A stretch of 64,000 nucleotides of DNA from Rhodococcus sp. OK519 (lineage in GTDB: Bacteria; Actinomycetota; Actinomycetes; Mycobacteriales; Mycobacteriaceae): the NCBI RefSeq assembly GCF_003051005.1, contig NZ_QAOW01000007.1, positions 228,066 through 292,065 of the forward strand, written 5' to 3'. The position numbers and the translations under genes were made by a program. Under the pieces are notes generated by a model that was not told where the DNA came from, did not search any database, and saw nothing but the letters and a program-made list of their open reading frames with translations. This document shows positions 9,147 to 16,914 of the stretch, piece by piece (the stretch's first letter is position 1; every line of letters begins with the position of its first letter).

Positions 9147-10370
9147 TCAGCGAGAATCCCGGGCCCGCAACGTGAGTCCGGCGACGAGGCACAGGACGGC
9201 CGCGGAGCTCAGCACGAGCGGGCTCAGCGACCAGCCACCCGCCTGGGTGGCGACGAACGCGACGGTGGGCGGTCCCACGATCGACCCGACGTTCGACATC
9301 TGCACCACCAGACCGTTGACCGGTCCGATGTCGCCAGGCGCCGCCGCGGCCGCCGGCACCGCCGCGAACACGGCGGCGGGCAGGTGACCGCCGAGCAGCG
9401 CGAAAGCCACTGCCGCAGTGTACGAGAGGCCGAACGGCGCCCAGTTCGCATAGATCAGGATCGCGGCCACACCCATCGAGACGGCGGCGAACGCGATCAG
9501 TGTCCCCGGGCGCACGCCGCGGTGCAGCAGCAGTCCGGCGTTGATGTTGCCGACGATGTTGCCCAGCACGACGAGCGCGGTCAGCACGGCCGCCGAGCCG
9601 TCCGCCCAGCCGCCGGCGGAGTACATCGTGGGCAGGAATCCGATCACCGCGAGGTACTGCAACGAGTAGGTGCCGAATGCGAGCGCGATGAGCAGCGCTG
9701 CGGAATTGCGCCACACGCGTGTGGGTTTCGCACCCGAACCGACCACAGCCGTGGGCCCGGCAGTCGGACCCGGCACCACGGCGAGCACCAGCACGGCACA
9801 CACCACCAGCGCGGCCGCGTTGACGCCCCACAGGCCGCGCCATCCGATCGCCGAGATGAGCCACGGTCCGGCGACGATCGCGACGAATTGACCGAGCGGC
9901 ATGTAGATGCCCCACAGTCCGAGAGCGAGCCGTCGATGACGCGCGGCGGCCGCGGACGCGATGAGTGCGGGCGCCGACACCGCGACACCCATGAAACCGA
10001 GTCCTTCGAGGACCCGGGAGAACAGCAGGACCGGGATCCCGGGGCCGAGCGCACCGAGCCCGGCGCCGGCCGCGAGGACCAGCAGCGCCGACGTCAACAT
10101 GCGGCGCCTGCCCCACCGGTCGACGTATCCGCCTGCGACGCTACCCAACAGGGCGCCCACGAATGTGTACGACGACAGCAGCACTCCGGCCGCCGTCAGG
10201 CTCATGCCGAGGTCGTCACGGACCGTCGGCAGCGCGACGATGACCTTGCCGACCTGGCTGGCGGCCAGGACTCCGGCGAGCAGCGCGACCGTCACCACGC
10301 CCCACGAAGACGAATCCAGCGCCGCCGGCTGCTGCCGGACGGCGCTGGATTCGGAGACTTGCTCAGGCAC
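9147..10370 (-). CDS. MFS transporter
   Basis: About 407 residues with twelve predicted membrane segments. The MFS motif YVDRWGRRRML lies between segments two and three. It lacks the MHS N-terminal hallmark and resembles the general drug/aromatic-acid antiporter or sugar-type MFS. The GTG start at 10370 overlaps the stop of the flavin hydroxylase by eight bases and has no ribosome site of its own, so coupled translation is likely; a longer reading frame exists but is antisense-like upstream. It probably moves the substrate or product of the hydroxylase. Direction of transport is not evident. Confidence 0.8.
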   Translation of the reverse strand: MPEQVSESSAVRQQPAALDSSSWGVVTVALLAGVLAASQVGKVIVALPTVRDDLGMSLTAAGVLLSSYTFVGALLGSVAGGYVDRWGRRRMLTSALLVLAAGAGLGALGPGIPVLLFSRVLEGLGFMGVAVSAPALIASAAAARHRRLALGLWGIYMPLGQFVAIVAGPWLISAIGWRGLWGVNAAALVVCAVLVLAVVPGPTAGPTAVVGSGAKPTRVWRNSAALLIALAFGTYSLQYLAVIGFLPTMYSAGGWADGSAAVLTALVVLGNIVGNINAGLLLHRGVRPGTLIAFAAVSMGVAAILIYANWAPFGLSYTAAVAFALLGGHLPAAVFAAVPAAAAAPGDIGPVNGLVVQMSNVGSIVGPPTVAFVATQAGGWSLSPLVLSSAAVLCLVAGLTLRARDSR

Positions 10371-12279
10371 CGACGGCGGTGTCCGCGTTTTCGTCGGCCG
10401 GCACGGTGAGCGTCGGGTCGGTGGCGGCCGCGATGGCCTCCTCGAACTCGCGCTGTCCCACCTGAGATCCGAGCACGAGCGCGAGACGGGCCAGGAAGCC
10501 CTCCCGGTCGTTCTCGGCCACCTGGTCGAGGGCGTCGGACAGGCCCATCCACACGTTCTCGCGGCGCAGTTCGGCCGGGTCGATCGCGGGACCACTGTCC
10601 ACCGCGGCCGACGCACCGGCCGGGGCGTTACCCAAGCGCAGGTGGCGCACGACGTCCTCGATCCGTCCGACGCTGTCGATGCGGCACAGCAGCACACCGT
10701 CGGGGCGAATCACGAACACCTCGCCGGCACGCGCGCCGAGCGCCGCGACGACACCACCGTCGGCGTCGGGCACGACGGCGACGGACGTGGCGGAGGTGTC
10801 GCTGCCGATCAGGATCGCGCGCACCGACTCCGGCGCCAGAGCACCGGCGAGAGTGGCGGTCGCGGTGGCCAGCGCGGCGGCGTCGACGTTCACGCCGAGC
10901 ACCGCGAAGCCGCTGCCGCGCAGCATGTTGAGCGAAGTCTCGGTGCCGTCGACCGTCACGACGCGACGGTCGTCGACCGGGTCGCCCGACGCGATGCCCT
11001 CGACGTCGGCCGGCGTCGGCCACGTGAGCGGGGAGATCCGCGCGTTGGTGGCACTCGACTGGCGCGGGTTGATGAGGTGGCTGAACTCGGGGCGAGTCAC
11101 CGACAGCGCAAGGATCGCGTCGCGGGTGGTCATGTAGCCGTGGCTGCCGGGCGACATGATGAGCGTGCTCTTGCCGGCGTTGGCGACGTTCTGCTGCCAC
11201 GCGTCGTGACGCTCCACCGAGTATGCCTGCAGCAGTTCGGCACTCGCATTGCCGTGGATGACGGCGGCGAGCTGCCACGCGAGGGTCTCGGCGTCTTCCA
11301 TGCCCGAGTTGAGCCCGCGGACACCGAAGATCGGCACCAGGTGCGCGGCGTCACCGGCGAACAGCAGGCGGCCGTGCGTGAAGTCGGGCAGCGCCAGCGC
11401 GCGGGCGCTGTAGAAGCCGTGCCACTCGAGCGTCCAGGGCAGGTCGTTCTGCAGCCACTCCAGGTGCTTGGTGATGCGATCCCGGATGCGGTCTTCCTGG
11501 GTCTCGATCTCCGCGTCCTCGGACGGATCGAGCTGGTAGTCGATGCGCCAGATGTTCTTGGGCTGCTTGTGCATGATGATCGTCGAGCCCGGGTTGCTCG
11601 GCGGATCGAACCAGACCATGCGCTCGGCCGGCAGTTCCGACTCCCAGTGGATGTCGGCGATGACGTAGCGGCCGTCGTAGTTGTTGCCCTGCAGGCGCAG
11701 TCCGGCGAGCTCACGCATGCGGCTGCGGCCACCATCGGCGGCCACGACCCAGCGGGCGCGCAGGTGGCGCTTGCCGTCGGCGCAGTCGACCTCGAGGGTG
11801 ACCTCGTCGTCGGCGCGCAGCACGCCGGCGATGCTCGCGGACCAGTGCAGCGTGATGAGCGGGTTCGCCTCGATCGTGTCGACCATGATCTGCTCGAACT
11901 CCGACTGGGAGACGTTGATCATGGGCGGGCGGACATCGTGGTCGGCGTTGCGCATCTGGAAGTGCAGCACCTGCTGGTCGCGGTAGAAGCTGCGGCCACC
12001 CACCCACGGGAGGACGATCTTCTCGAGCTCGGCGCCGAAGCCGAGGCGCGCGGCAGCCTCGAGGCTGTGGCGGGAGATGCAGATCGCGCGGCTGCCGAAC
12101 GACACCTGGTCGGCGGCCTCGATGATCGTGACGGGGATGCCGCGCTGCGCGAGACCGAGGGCGACGGCCATGCCGACCGGGCCGGCACCGACGATGACCA
12201 CGGGCAGCGTCTCGGCGGTGGCGGCCATCGAATCGAAGGCCGAGGCCGGGTACTTCTTGGGCTGGTAGTAGGTCGACAT
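10363..12279 (-). CDS. FAD-dependent aromatic hydroxylase (MhpA-like)
   Basis: 638 residues of class A flavoprotein monooxygenase. The FAD fold is LPVVIVGAGPVGMAVALG near residue 26. The second FAD motif GRLLFAGDAAHLVPIFGVRG and GLNSGMEDAETLAWQL lie mid-protein. The thioredoxin-like C-terminal region of about 180 residues is typical of 3-(3-hydroxyphenyl)propionate hydroxylases and phenol hydroxylases. The likely reaction is NAD(P)H- and O2-dependent ring hydroxylation. It lies two bases after an MHS permease gene and overlaps the following MFS gene. AGGAAG precedes the ATG at about ten bases. The true substrate is unknown, and no ring-cleavage dioxygenase is present in this window next to it. 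Confidence 0.82.
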   Translation of the reverse strand: MSTYYQPKKYPASAFDSMAATAETLPVVIVGAGPVGMAVALGLAQRGIPVTIIEAADQVSFGSRAICISRHSLEAAARLGFGAELEKIVLPWVGGRSFYRDQQVLHFQMRNADHDVRPPMINVSQSEFEQIMVDTIEANPLITLHWSASIAGVLRADDEVTLEVDCADGKRHLRARWVVAADGGRSRMRELAGLRLQGNNYDGRYVIADIHWESELPAERMVWFDPPSNPGSTIIMHKQPKNIWRIDYQLDPSEDAEIETQEDRIRDRITKHLEWLQNDLPWTLEWHGFYSARALALPDFTHGRLLFAGDAAHLVPIFGVRGLNSGMEDAETLAWQLAAVIHGNASAELLQAYSVERHDAWQQNVANAGKSTLIMSPGSHGYMTTRDAILALSVTRPEFSHLINPRQSSATNARISPLTWPTPADVEGIASGDPVDDRRVVTVDGTETSLNMLRGSGFAVLGVNVDAAALATATATLAGALAPESVRAILIGSDTSATSVAVVPDADGGVVAALGARAGEVFVIRPDGVLLCRIDSVGRIEDVVRHLRLGNAPAGASAAVDSGPAIDPAELRRENVWMGLSDALDQVAENDREGFLARLALVLGSQVGQREFEEAIAAATDPTLTVPADENADTAVGA

Positions 12280-12281
12280 GC

Positions 12282-13607
12282 TCAGACCGCTTCCTGCTCG
12301 ATCGGACGGGAGGTCTTGGTACCGGGAACCTTCAGCACGAGGATGCTGGCGAGGCTGATCAGCGCGATCAGCACGAAGTACCCGGTGATCGCGAGCGACG
12401 TCTCGAAGCTCGCGTACAGCGCGGTGGCGATGATCGGGGCGAGGCCGCCGCCGAGGATGGCGCCGATCTGGTAGCCGAGCGAGGCGCCCGAGTAGCGGAT
12501 CGCCGGCGGGAAGAGTTCCGCGAACAGCGCGGACTGCGGGCCCGCGCAGCAGCCGAGAGTGAAGCCGAGGCCGATCATCGCGACGACCATGACGGGCAGC
12601 ACAGCGGTGTCCATGAGCGGGAAGAACACGGCGGCGGCGATCACCAGGGCGATCGAGCTGCGGACGTAGACCGGACGACGGCCGAGGGTGTCCGACTTCC
12701 AGGCACTGAACGCCATACCGGCCATCCAGAACGGGCACGAGCCGATCAGCAGGAACAGCATCGTGGTCTTGCTGAAGCCCAGTTCCTTCTCGCCGTACTT
12801 GAGGACGTAGACCATGTACGCGTACGCGATGCCGTTGGTGGCGATGAACGTGCCACCGGCCAGCAGGACCGTCTTCCAGTGCTTGGTGAGGACCTCGACG
12901 ATCGGCAGCTTCTCGGGCTTCTCGTCGTCCTTGGCCTCTTTGAACTCGTTGCTTTCCTCGAGGCCCAGTCGGATCCACATCGCGACCAGGACGAGGACGG
13001 CGCTGAGCAGGAACGGGATGCGCCAGCCCCACGCCTTGAACGTCTCGTCGCTCATGAACGCGGTCAGCGGCAGGTACACGAGATTGGCGACGAGGACACC
13101 TGCGGGCACGCCGATCTGGGGCGCCGCGCCGTAGAGGCCCTTGCGGCCCTCCGGGGCGTTCTCGGTGGCGACGAGCACAGCGCCGCCCCACTCACCGCCC
13201 ACGCCGAGACCCTGGATGAAACGCAGCGTCACCAGCAGGATCGGCGCGAAGACGCCGATCGCCTCGTAGTTGGGGAGCACGCCGATGCCGACCGTCGCGA
13301 AGCCCATGAGCAGCAGCGAGATGACGAGCATCGACTTGCGGCCGACACGGTCACCGAAGTGGCCCATGACGACGCCGCCGATGGGGCGCGCGATGAAACC
13401 GACGGCCAGCGTTGCGAACGACGCCAACGTGCCGGCCAGATCCGAGGAGTTCGGAAAGAACTGGTGACCGAGTACGAGCGCGGCAGCCGTGCCGTAGATG
13501 AAGAAGTCGTACCACTCGATCGCGGTGCCGACAAAGCTGCCGAGCGCGGCCTTGCGGGCCTTGCGGTGCAGCTCCTGCGGCGGAGCCGCAGCCATGGTTG
13601 CCGTCAT
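12282..13607 (-). CDS. MHS-family MFS transporter
   Basis: 441 residues with twelve predicted membrane segments. The MHS marker IEWYDFFIYGTAAAL is near residue 30 and the motif MGHFGDRVGRKSML follows. It is first of a three-gene minus-strand set with the flavin hydroxylase and a second MFS gene, so it is likely the uptake system for the hydroxylase substrate. The ribosome site is weak (AAAGG at eleven bases); an in-frame ATG four codons later is an alternative start. The upstream gap holds the imperfect palindrome TCACATCTAGTGA at 13702-13714, a possible regulator site. Confidence 0.87.
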   Translation of the reverse strand: MTATMAAAPPQELHRKARKAALGSFVGTAIEWYDFFIYGTAAALVLGHQFFPNSSDLAGTLASFATLAVGFIARPIGGVVMGHFGDRVGRKSMLVISLLLMGFATVGIGVLPNYEAIGVFAPILLVTLRFIQGLGVGGEWGGAVLVATENAPEGRKGLYGAAPQIGVPAGVLVANLVYLPLTAFMSDETFKAWGWRIPFLLSAVLVLVAMWIRLGLEESNEFKEAKDDEKPEKLPIVEVLTKHWKTVLLAGGTFIATNGIAYAYMVYVLKYGEKELGFSKTTMLFLLIGSCPFWMAGMAFSAWKSDTLGRRPVYVRSSIALVIAAAVFFPLMDTAVLPVMVVAMIGLGFTLGCCAGPQSALFAELFPPAIRYSGASLGYQIGAILGGGLAPIIATALYASFETSLAITGYFVLIALISLASILVLKVPGTKTSRPIEQEAV

Positions 13608-13763
13608 GGTTCGGTGTGCCTTTCAACTCTGGAGGCGCGCAGGGAAGACCCCCACCTGCACGCATGCCGACGGAGCGGCCTGCAGGACATCTTGACCTGG
13701 ATCACATCTAGTGAAAAGCGCAAGAATGCGGGGTAAATGCTCAGGAATTCCGAGGTTTGGAGA

Positions 13764-15416
13764 TCACTCGGCGTCCGGTTCCGGGTAGACGGGCTTCCAC
13801 ATCGAATCCTGCACGTCGCGGACCGAGATGTCTCCTGTGATTGTGGCGACACCGTCGGCGGCGGCAGCCGCGGCGACGGCCGAGGCGACGAGCGCCGAGG
13901 ACGCACGCAGGTCGTCGACCGGAGGCAGCAACGACGCCCCGAGAGTGGTCGGGTCGACCTGTCCGGCGACCGCCTCCGCCGCCGCGCGCAGCATTCCGTC
14001 GGTGACCCGGGAGGCTCCCGCGAGCACCACACCCAGGCCCAGGCCGGGATAGAGGAGTGCGTTGTTCGCCTGCCCGATCCGAAATTCGGTGCCGCCATAC
14101 AGGACCGGATCCACCGGGATTCCGGCGGCGACGAGGGCCCGGCCTCGCGACCACGCGATGACGTCCGAGGGCTGCGCCTCGATCCGCTCGGTCGGATTGG
14201 ACAGCGGCAGTACGACGGGTCTGTCGGTGGCGTCACACATCGCTTCGACCACGTCCCGGGTGAAGGCGCCGTGGTCGGTGGACGTACCGATGAGAATCGT
14301 CGGCCGCGCCCGGCGCACTACGGTGAGCAGATCGATCCGGCCGTCGCGACGTTCCCAGTCGGAGACCTCGGCCGAACGCCGCGCGTACACCTGCTGGTAG
14401 TCCGGCAGTCCGCTCATGTCGTCGATGACGAGACCGTCGACGTCCACGAGCCACACCCGGTCCGACGCCTCCTGCGCGGACAGCCCGTCCCGCATCATCG
14501 CGGCGTGGATCTGATCGGCCATCCCGGTGCCCGCGGTCCCGGCGCCGTAGACGAGCAGCCGTTGCTCGGCGAACGACTGCCCGGTGACCTTCAGTGCCGA
14601 GATGACGGCGGCCAGCACGATCGCCCCTGTCCCCTGCAGGTCGTCGTTGAAGATTCGGTACGTGGCCGCGTTCGCGACGAGGATGCGTCGGGCGTTGCCG
14701 GGTCCGAAGTCCTCGAAGTGCAGCAGCGCGCGGGGAAAGAGGTCGGACGCCGTCGCGAGGTACTCGGCGACGAAGTCGTCGTACCGCCTGCCGGTGACGC
14801 GGGCGTGCCGATTCCCGAGATAGGCCGGGTCGTCGAGGAGTCGCTCGTTGTCGGTTCCGACGTCGAGGTTGACGGCGACGACGCGCGCCGGGTCGATCCC
14901 GGCGGCCGCCGTGTACACCGCGAGTTTCCCGATCGAGATGTCGGTGCCGTTGACGCCCCAGTCACCGATGCCGAGGATCTGCTGGGCGTCCGAGCAGACG
15001 ATCAGGTCGACGTCGCCGGGGCCGAGGCCGAGGGTCTCGAACGAGGCCCGCACATCCTGAGGCCTGTCGATCGAGAGGTACACCGCCCGGGAACGGCGAT
15101 AGTCCTGGCTCCATTTCTCGATGGCCTCCCCCACCGTCGGGTCGTAGACCACGGGCAGCAGTTCGGTGAGGTGATCGACCAGGACGCGGTAGTAGAGAAC
15201 CTCGTTCCGGTCGTGCAGTTGGTCGAGATAGATGTACTTCTCGAGAGCGGTCTCGTAGCGCCCCAGCTGGCCGTACGCGCGGGCGACCTGTTGGTCGAGC
15301 GTCTCGACCGCCGCGGGGAGTCGTCCGGTGAGGCCCAGCCGGGCCCGTTCCTCCAGAGTGAAGGCTGTCCCGCGGTTGCGGAGGGGATCGGTCAGAGCAG
15401 CGGGTCGTGCGGTCAT
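13764..15416 (-). CDS. maeA: NAD-dependent malic enzyme
   Basis: 550 residues, the usual length for the large malic enzymes. It converts malate to pyruvate, CO2 and reduced nicotinamide. The N-terminal RNRGTAFTLEERARLGLTG, the central FEDFGPGNARRIL and DLQGTGAIV (metal and substrate region) and the Rossmann GAGTAGTGMAD are all present. The late motif PLSNPTERIEA is also typical. It lies between the permease genes and a LysR gene, all on the minus strand, and may supply pyruvate or reducing power during growth on acids that enter at the TCA cycle. NAD rather than NADP preference is assumed from the SfcA-like length. Confidence 0.88.
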   Translation of the reverse strand: MTARPAALTDPLRNRGTAFTLEERARLGLTGRLPAAVETLDQQVARAYGQLGRYETALEKYIYLDQLHDRNEVLYYRVLVDHLTELLPVVYDPTVGEAIEKWSQDYRRSRAVYLSIDRPQDVRASFETLGLGPGDVDLIVCSDAQQILGIGDWGVNGTDISIGKLAVYTAAAGIDPARVVAVNLDVGTDNERLLDDPAYLGNRHARVTGRRYDDFVAEYLATASDLFPRALLHFEDFGPGNARRILVANAATYRIFNDDLQGTGAIVLAAVISALKVTGQSFAEQRLLVYGAGTAGTGMADQIHAAMMRDGLSAQEASDRVWLVDVDGLVIDDMSGLPDYQQVYARRSAEVSDWERRDGRIDLLTVVRRARPTILIGTSTDHGAFTRDVVEAMCDATDRPVVLPLSNPTERIEAQPSDVIAWSRGRALVAAGIPVDPVLYGGTEFRIGQANNALLYPGLGLGVVLAGASRVTDGMLRAAAEAVAGQVDPTTLGASLLPPVDDLRASSALVASAVAAAAAADGVATITGDISVRDVQDSMWKPVYPEPDAE

Positions 15417-15486
15417 CGCGCCTCCTCGTCGTCCCGCCCCGGTCTCCCGAGCGGTCGCGCTGGCCGTTCGATTGTCCCGCGGATCC

Positions 15487-16425
15487 CTACGCGCCGGGGC
15501 CGAACGGGACGGGTTCGCCGTCGACGGCGTACTCGACGAAGGCGCGGGCCGTCCTACTCAGAAGTGCGTCCTGCGACCACGCGAGGAGAATGTCGACTTC
15601 GGGCACGGGCGGCTCCACCTCCGGCCGCACGACCACGCCGAGCCCTTCGTACGTGACGTCGAGTTGCGGCCGCTGGATCAGCAGGGTCCAGCCGAACCCG
15701 CGACCGACGAGGGCCCGCGCCGTCTCGAAGTTCTTGGGGCGAAACCGCACCTGCGGTGTGAATCCGGCGCGGCTGCACATCTGCAGTGCGTGGAACGAGC
15801 TGGGCGGGGCGTCGAGCAGCACCATCGGCTCGTCGGCGAGTTCGGCGAGTTCGACGACCGGGGCGTCGGCCAGACGGTGGTCGGCGGGGAGCAGGATCGC
15901 GGGTTGCCGGGTGTCCATGCGGGCGCGGCGCAGTTCGGGCGAGAGGTCGAGGTCGTAGACGATCGCGAGGTCCAACTCACCGGAGATCAGTCGCTGCTCG
16001 AGCCGGTCCTGAGTGTCCTCGACGAAGTCGACCGTGATCCGCGGATGCAGCTGGTTGAACTCGTAGAGCAGTCGCGGCAGCAGCGTCGGACCGAGCGACG
16101 AGTAGCAGCCGATCGCCAACGGTCCGGTGAGCACGCCTTCGGCTCCGGACGCTTCGGACGCGAGATCGCCGGCCTGCTCGAGCAGCGCTCGGGCGCGGAG
16201 CAACACCCGCTCGCCTGTCGGGGTCAACTGGACGCCGTGTGCACGGCGGCGTACGCACAACTGCGACTTGAGTCCGCGTTCGAGTTCGGTGATCGCGAGC
16301 GATACCGCGGACTGGGACACGTGCAGCCGGTCCGCCGCGGCACGGATGGTGCCGGTCTCGGCGACCGCGACGAACACGAACAACTGACGCATCGTGTACG
16401 CCGGGGGTCTTGCCGAGCTGACCAT
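15487..16425 (-). CDS. LysR-family transcriptional regulator
   Basis: 312 residues. The N-terminal winged helix-turn-helix runs through RQLFVFVAVAETGTIRAAAD and then LHVSQSAVSLAITELERGL, the LysR signature. The effector domain starts near residue 95 (GPLAIGCYSSLGPTLLPRL), which resembles the PBP2 fold. It lies 70 bp upstream of the malic enzyme gene on the same strand, so it may control that gene or the permease/hydroxylase set beyond. Its own ribosome-binding region is duplicated (see the 16427-16462 repeat). The reading frame of a small gene at 16224-16745 overlaps its 5' part. Confidence 0.87.
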   Translation of the reverse strand: MVSSARPPAYTMRQLFVFVAVAETGTIRAAADRLHVSQSAVSLAITELERGLKSQLCVRRRAHGVQLTPTGERVLLRARALLEQAGDLASEASGAEGVLTGPLAIGCYSSLGPTLLPRLLYEFNQLHPRITVDFVEDTQDRLEQRLISGELDLAIVYDLDLSPELRRARMDTRQPAILLPADHRLADAPVVELAELADEPMVLLDAPPSSFHALQMCSRAGFTPQVRFRPKNFETARALVGRGFGWTLLIQRPQLDVTYEGLGVVVRPEVEPPVPEVDILLAWSQDALLSRTARAFVEYAVDGEPVPFGPGA

Positions 16426-16745
16426 TGGTTACCTCCCAGGCACCGGTTACCTCCCAGGCACCGATTCTCGCACCCCGCCGGACGGGCCGGACCGGCGGGA
16501 ACGCGGGCACCCAGGCCCGGTCGGTCCCGGTCCGGCTCGGCTTCCACTAGTTCACTCGGTGCCCACGTGCGGTCGAACCACAGTACGAACGACCCGTCGT
16601 CCTCGGGCACGACGGTGCCGCTCGGACTCATCGGACTCGGGTAGGGGTTGTCGGTCCGCAGCAGCGACCGTGTCTGGGTGTCGTAGTCCGAAGCGATGCC
16701 CATGTCGGCGACGTACCGGAACCAGAAGTCGTCCACGACGTGCAT
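16224..16745 (-). CDS. Hypothetical protein overlapping the LysR gene, probably truncated
   Basis: The ATG at 16745 has an excellent ribosome site (GGGGAGG at seven bases). The first 65 residues look like real protein, for example VDDFWFRYVADMGIASDYD and VPEDDGSFVLWFDRTWAPS. After about residue 70 the composition becomes arginine/proline/serine-rich, and the frame runs about 200 bases into the LysR gene in another phase. The natural end has probably been lost by a frameshift or deletion, leaving a degenerate tail. I do not recognise the family with certainty. It is divergent from the acyl-CoA dehydrogenase gene at 16915. Confidence 0.45.
   Translation of the reverse strand: MHVVDDFWFRYVADMGIASDYDTQTRSLLRTDNPYPSPMSPSGTVVPEDDGSFVLWFDRTWAPSELVEAEPDRDRPGLGARVPAGPARPAGCENRCLGGNRCLGGNQWSARQDPRRTRCVSCSCSSRSPRPAPSVPRRTGCTCPSPRYRSRSPNSNADSSRSCAYAAVHTASS
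16427..16462. repeat. Perfect 18-bp tandem duplication over the LysR ribosome site
   Basis: GGTTACCTCCCAGGCACC occurs twice back to back. Read on the minus strand each copy carries GGGAGG, and the nearer one sits six bases from the LysR ATG. The duplication also inserts RCLGGN twice in the overlapping small reading frame. It looks recent, because the copies are identical. Confidence 0.9.
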
Positions 16746-16914
16746 ATCCGCACCTCCCCGATTCGCCGGAATTTTGCGCCGACCGTGGACGCCGATCGGA
16801 CCCCGACCGCCTCACCCGCACGGGGTGATCCCTTTCGCCGATGCCCGCCGAGGGGAATACTCGCCAGTAGCTTGTCGATAGGTTCTCTGATCGCGCTCTT
16901 CGAGGAGGCGGGTC

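Noticed and set aside
9961..12474. 837-codon plus-strand open frame
   Set aside because: Antisense to the MFS and flavin hydroxylase genes; no recognisable domain.
13737..15656. 639-codon plus-strand open frame
   Set aside because: Antisense to the malic enzyme gene, whose motifs are unambiguous.
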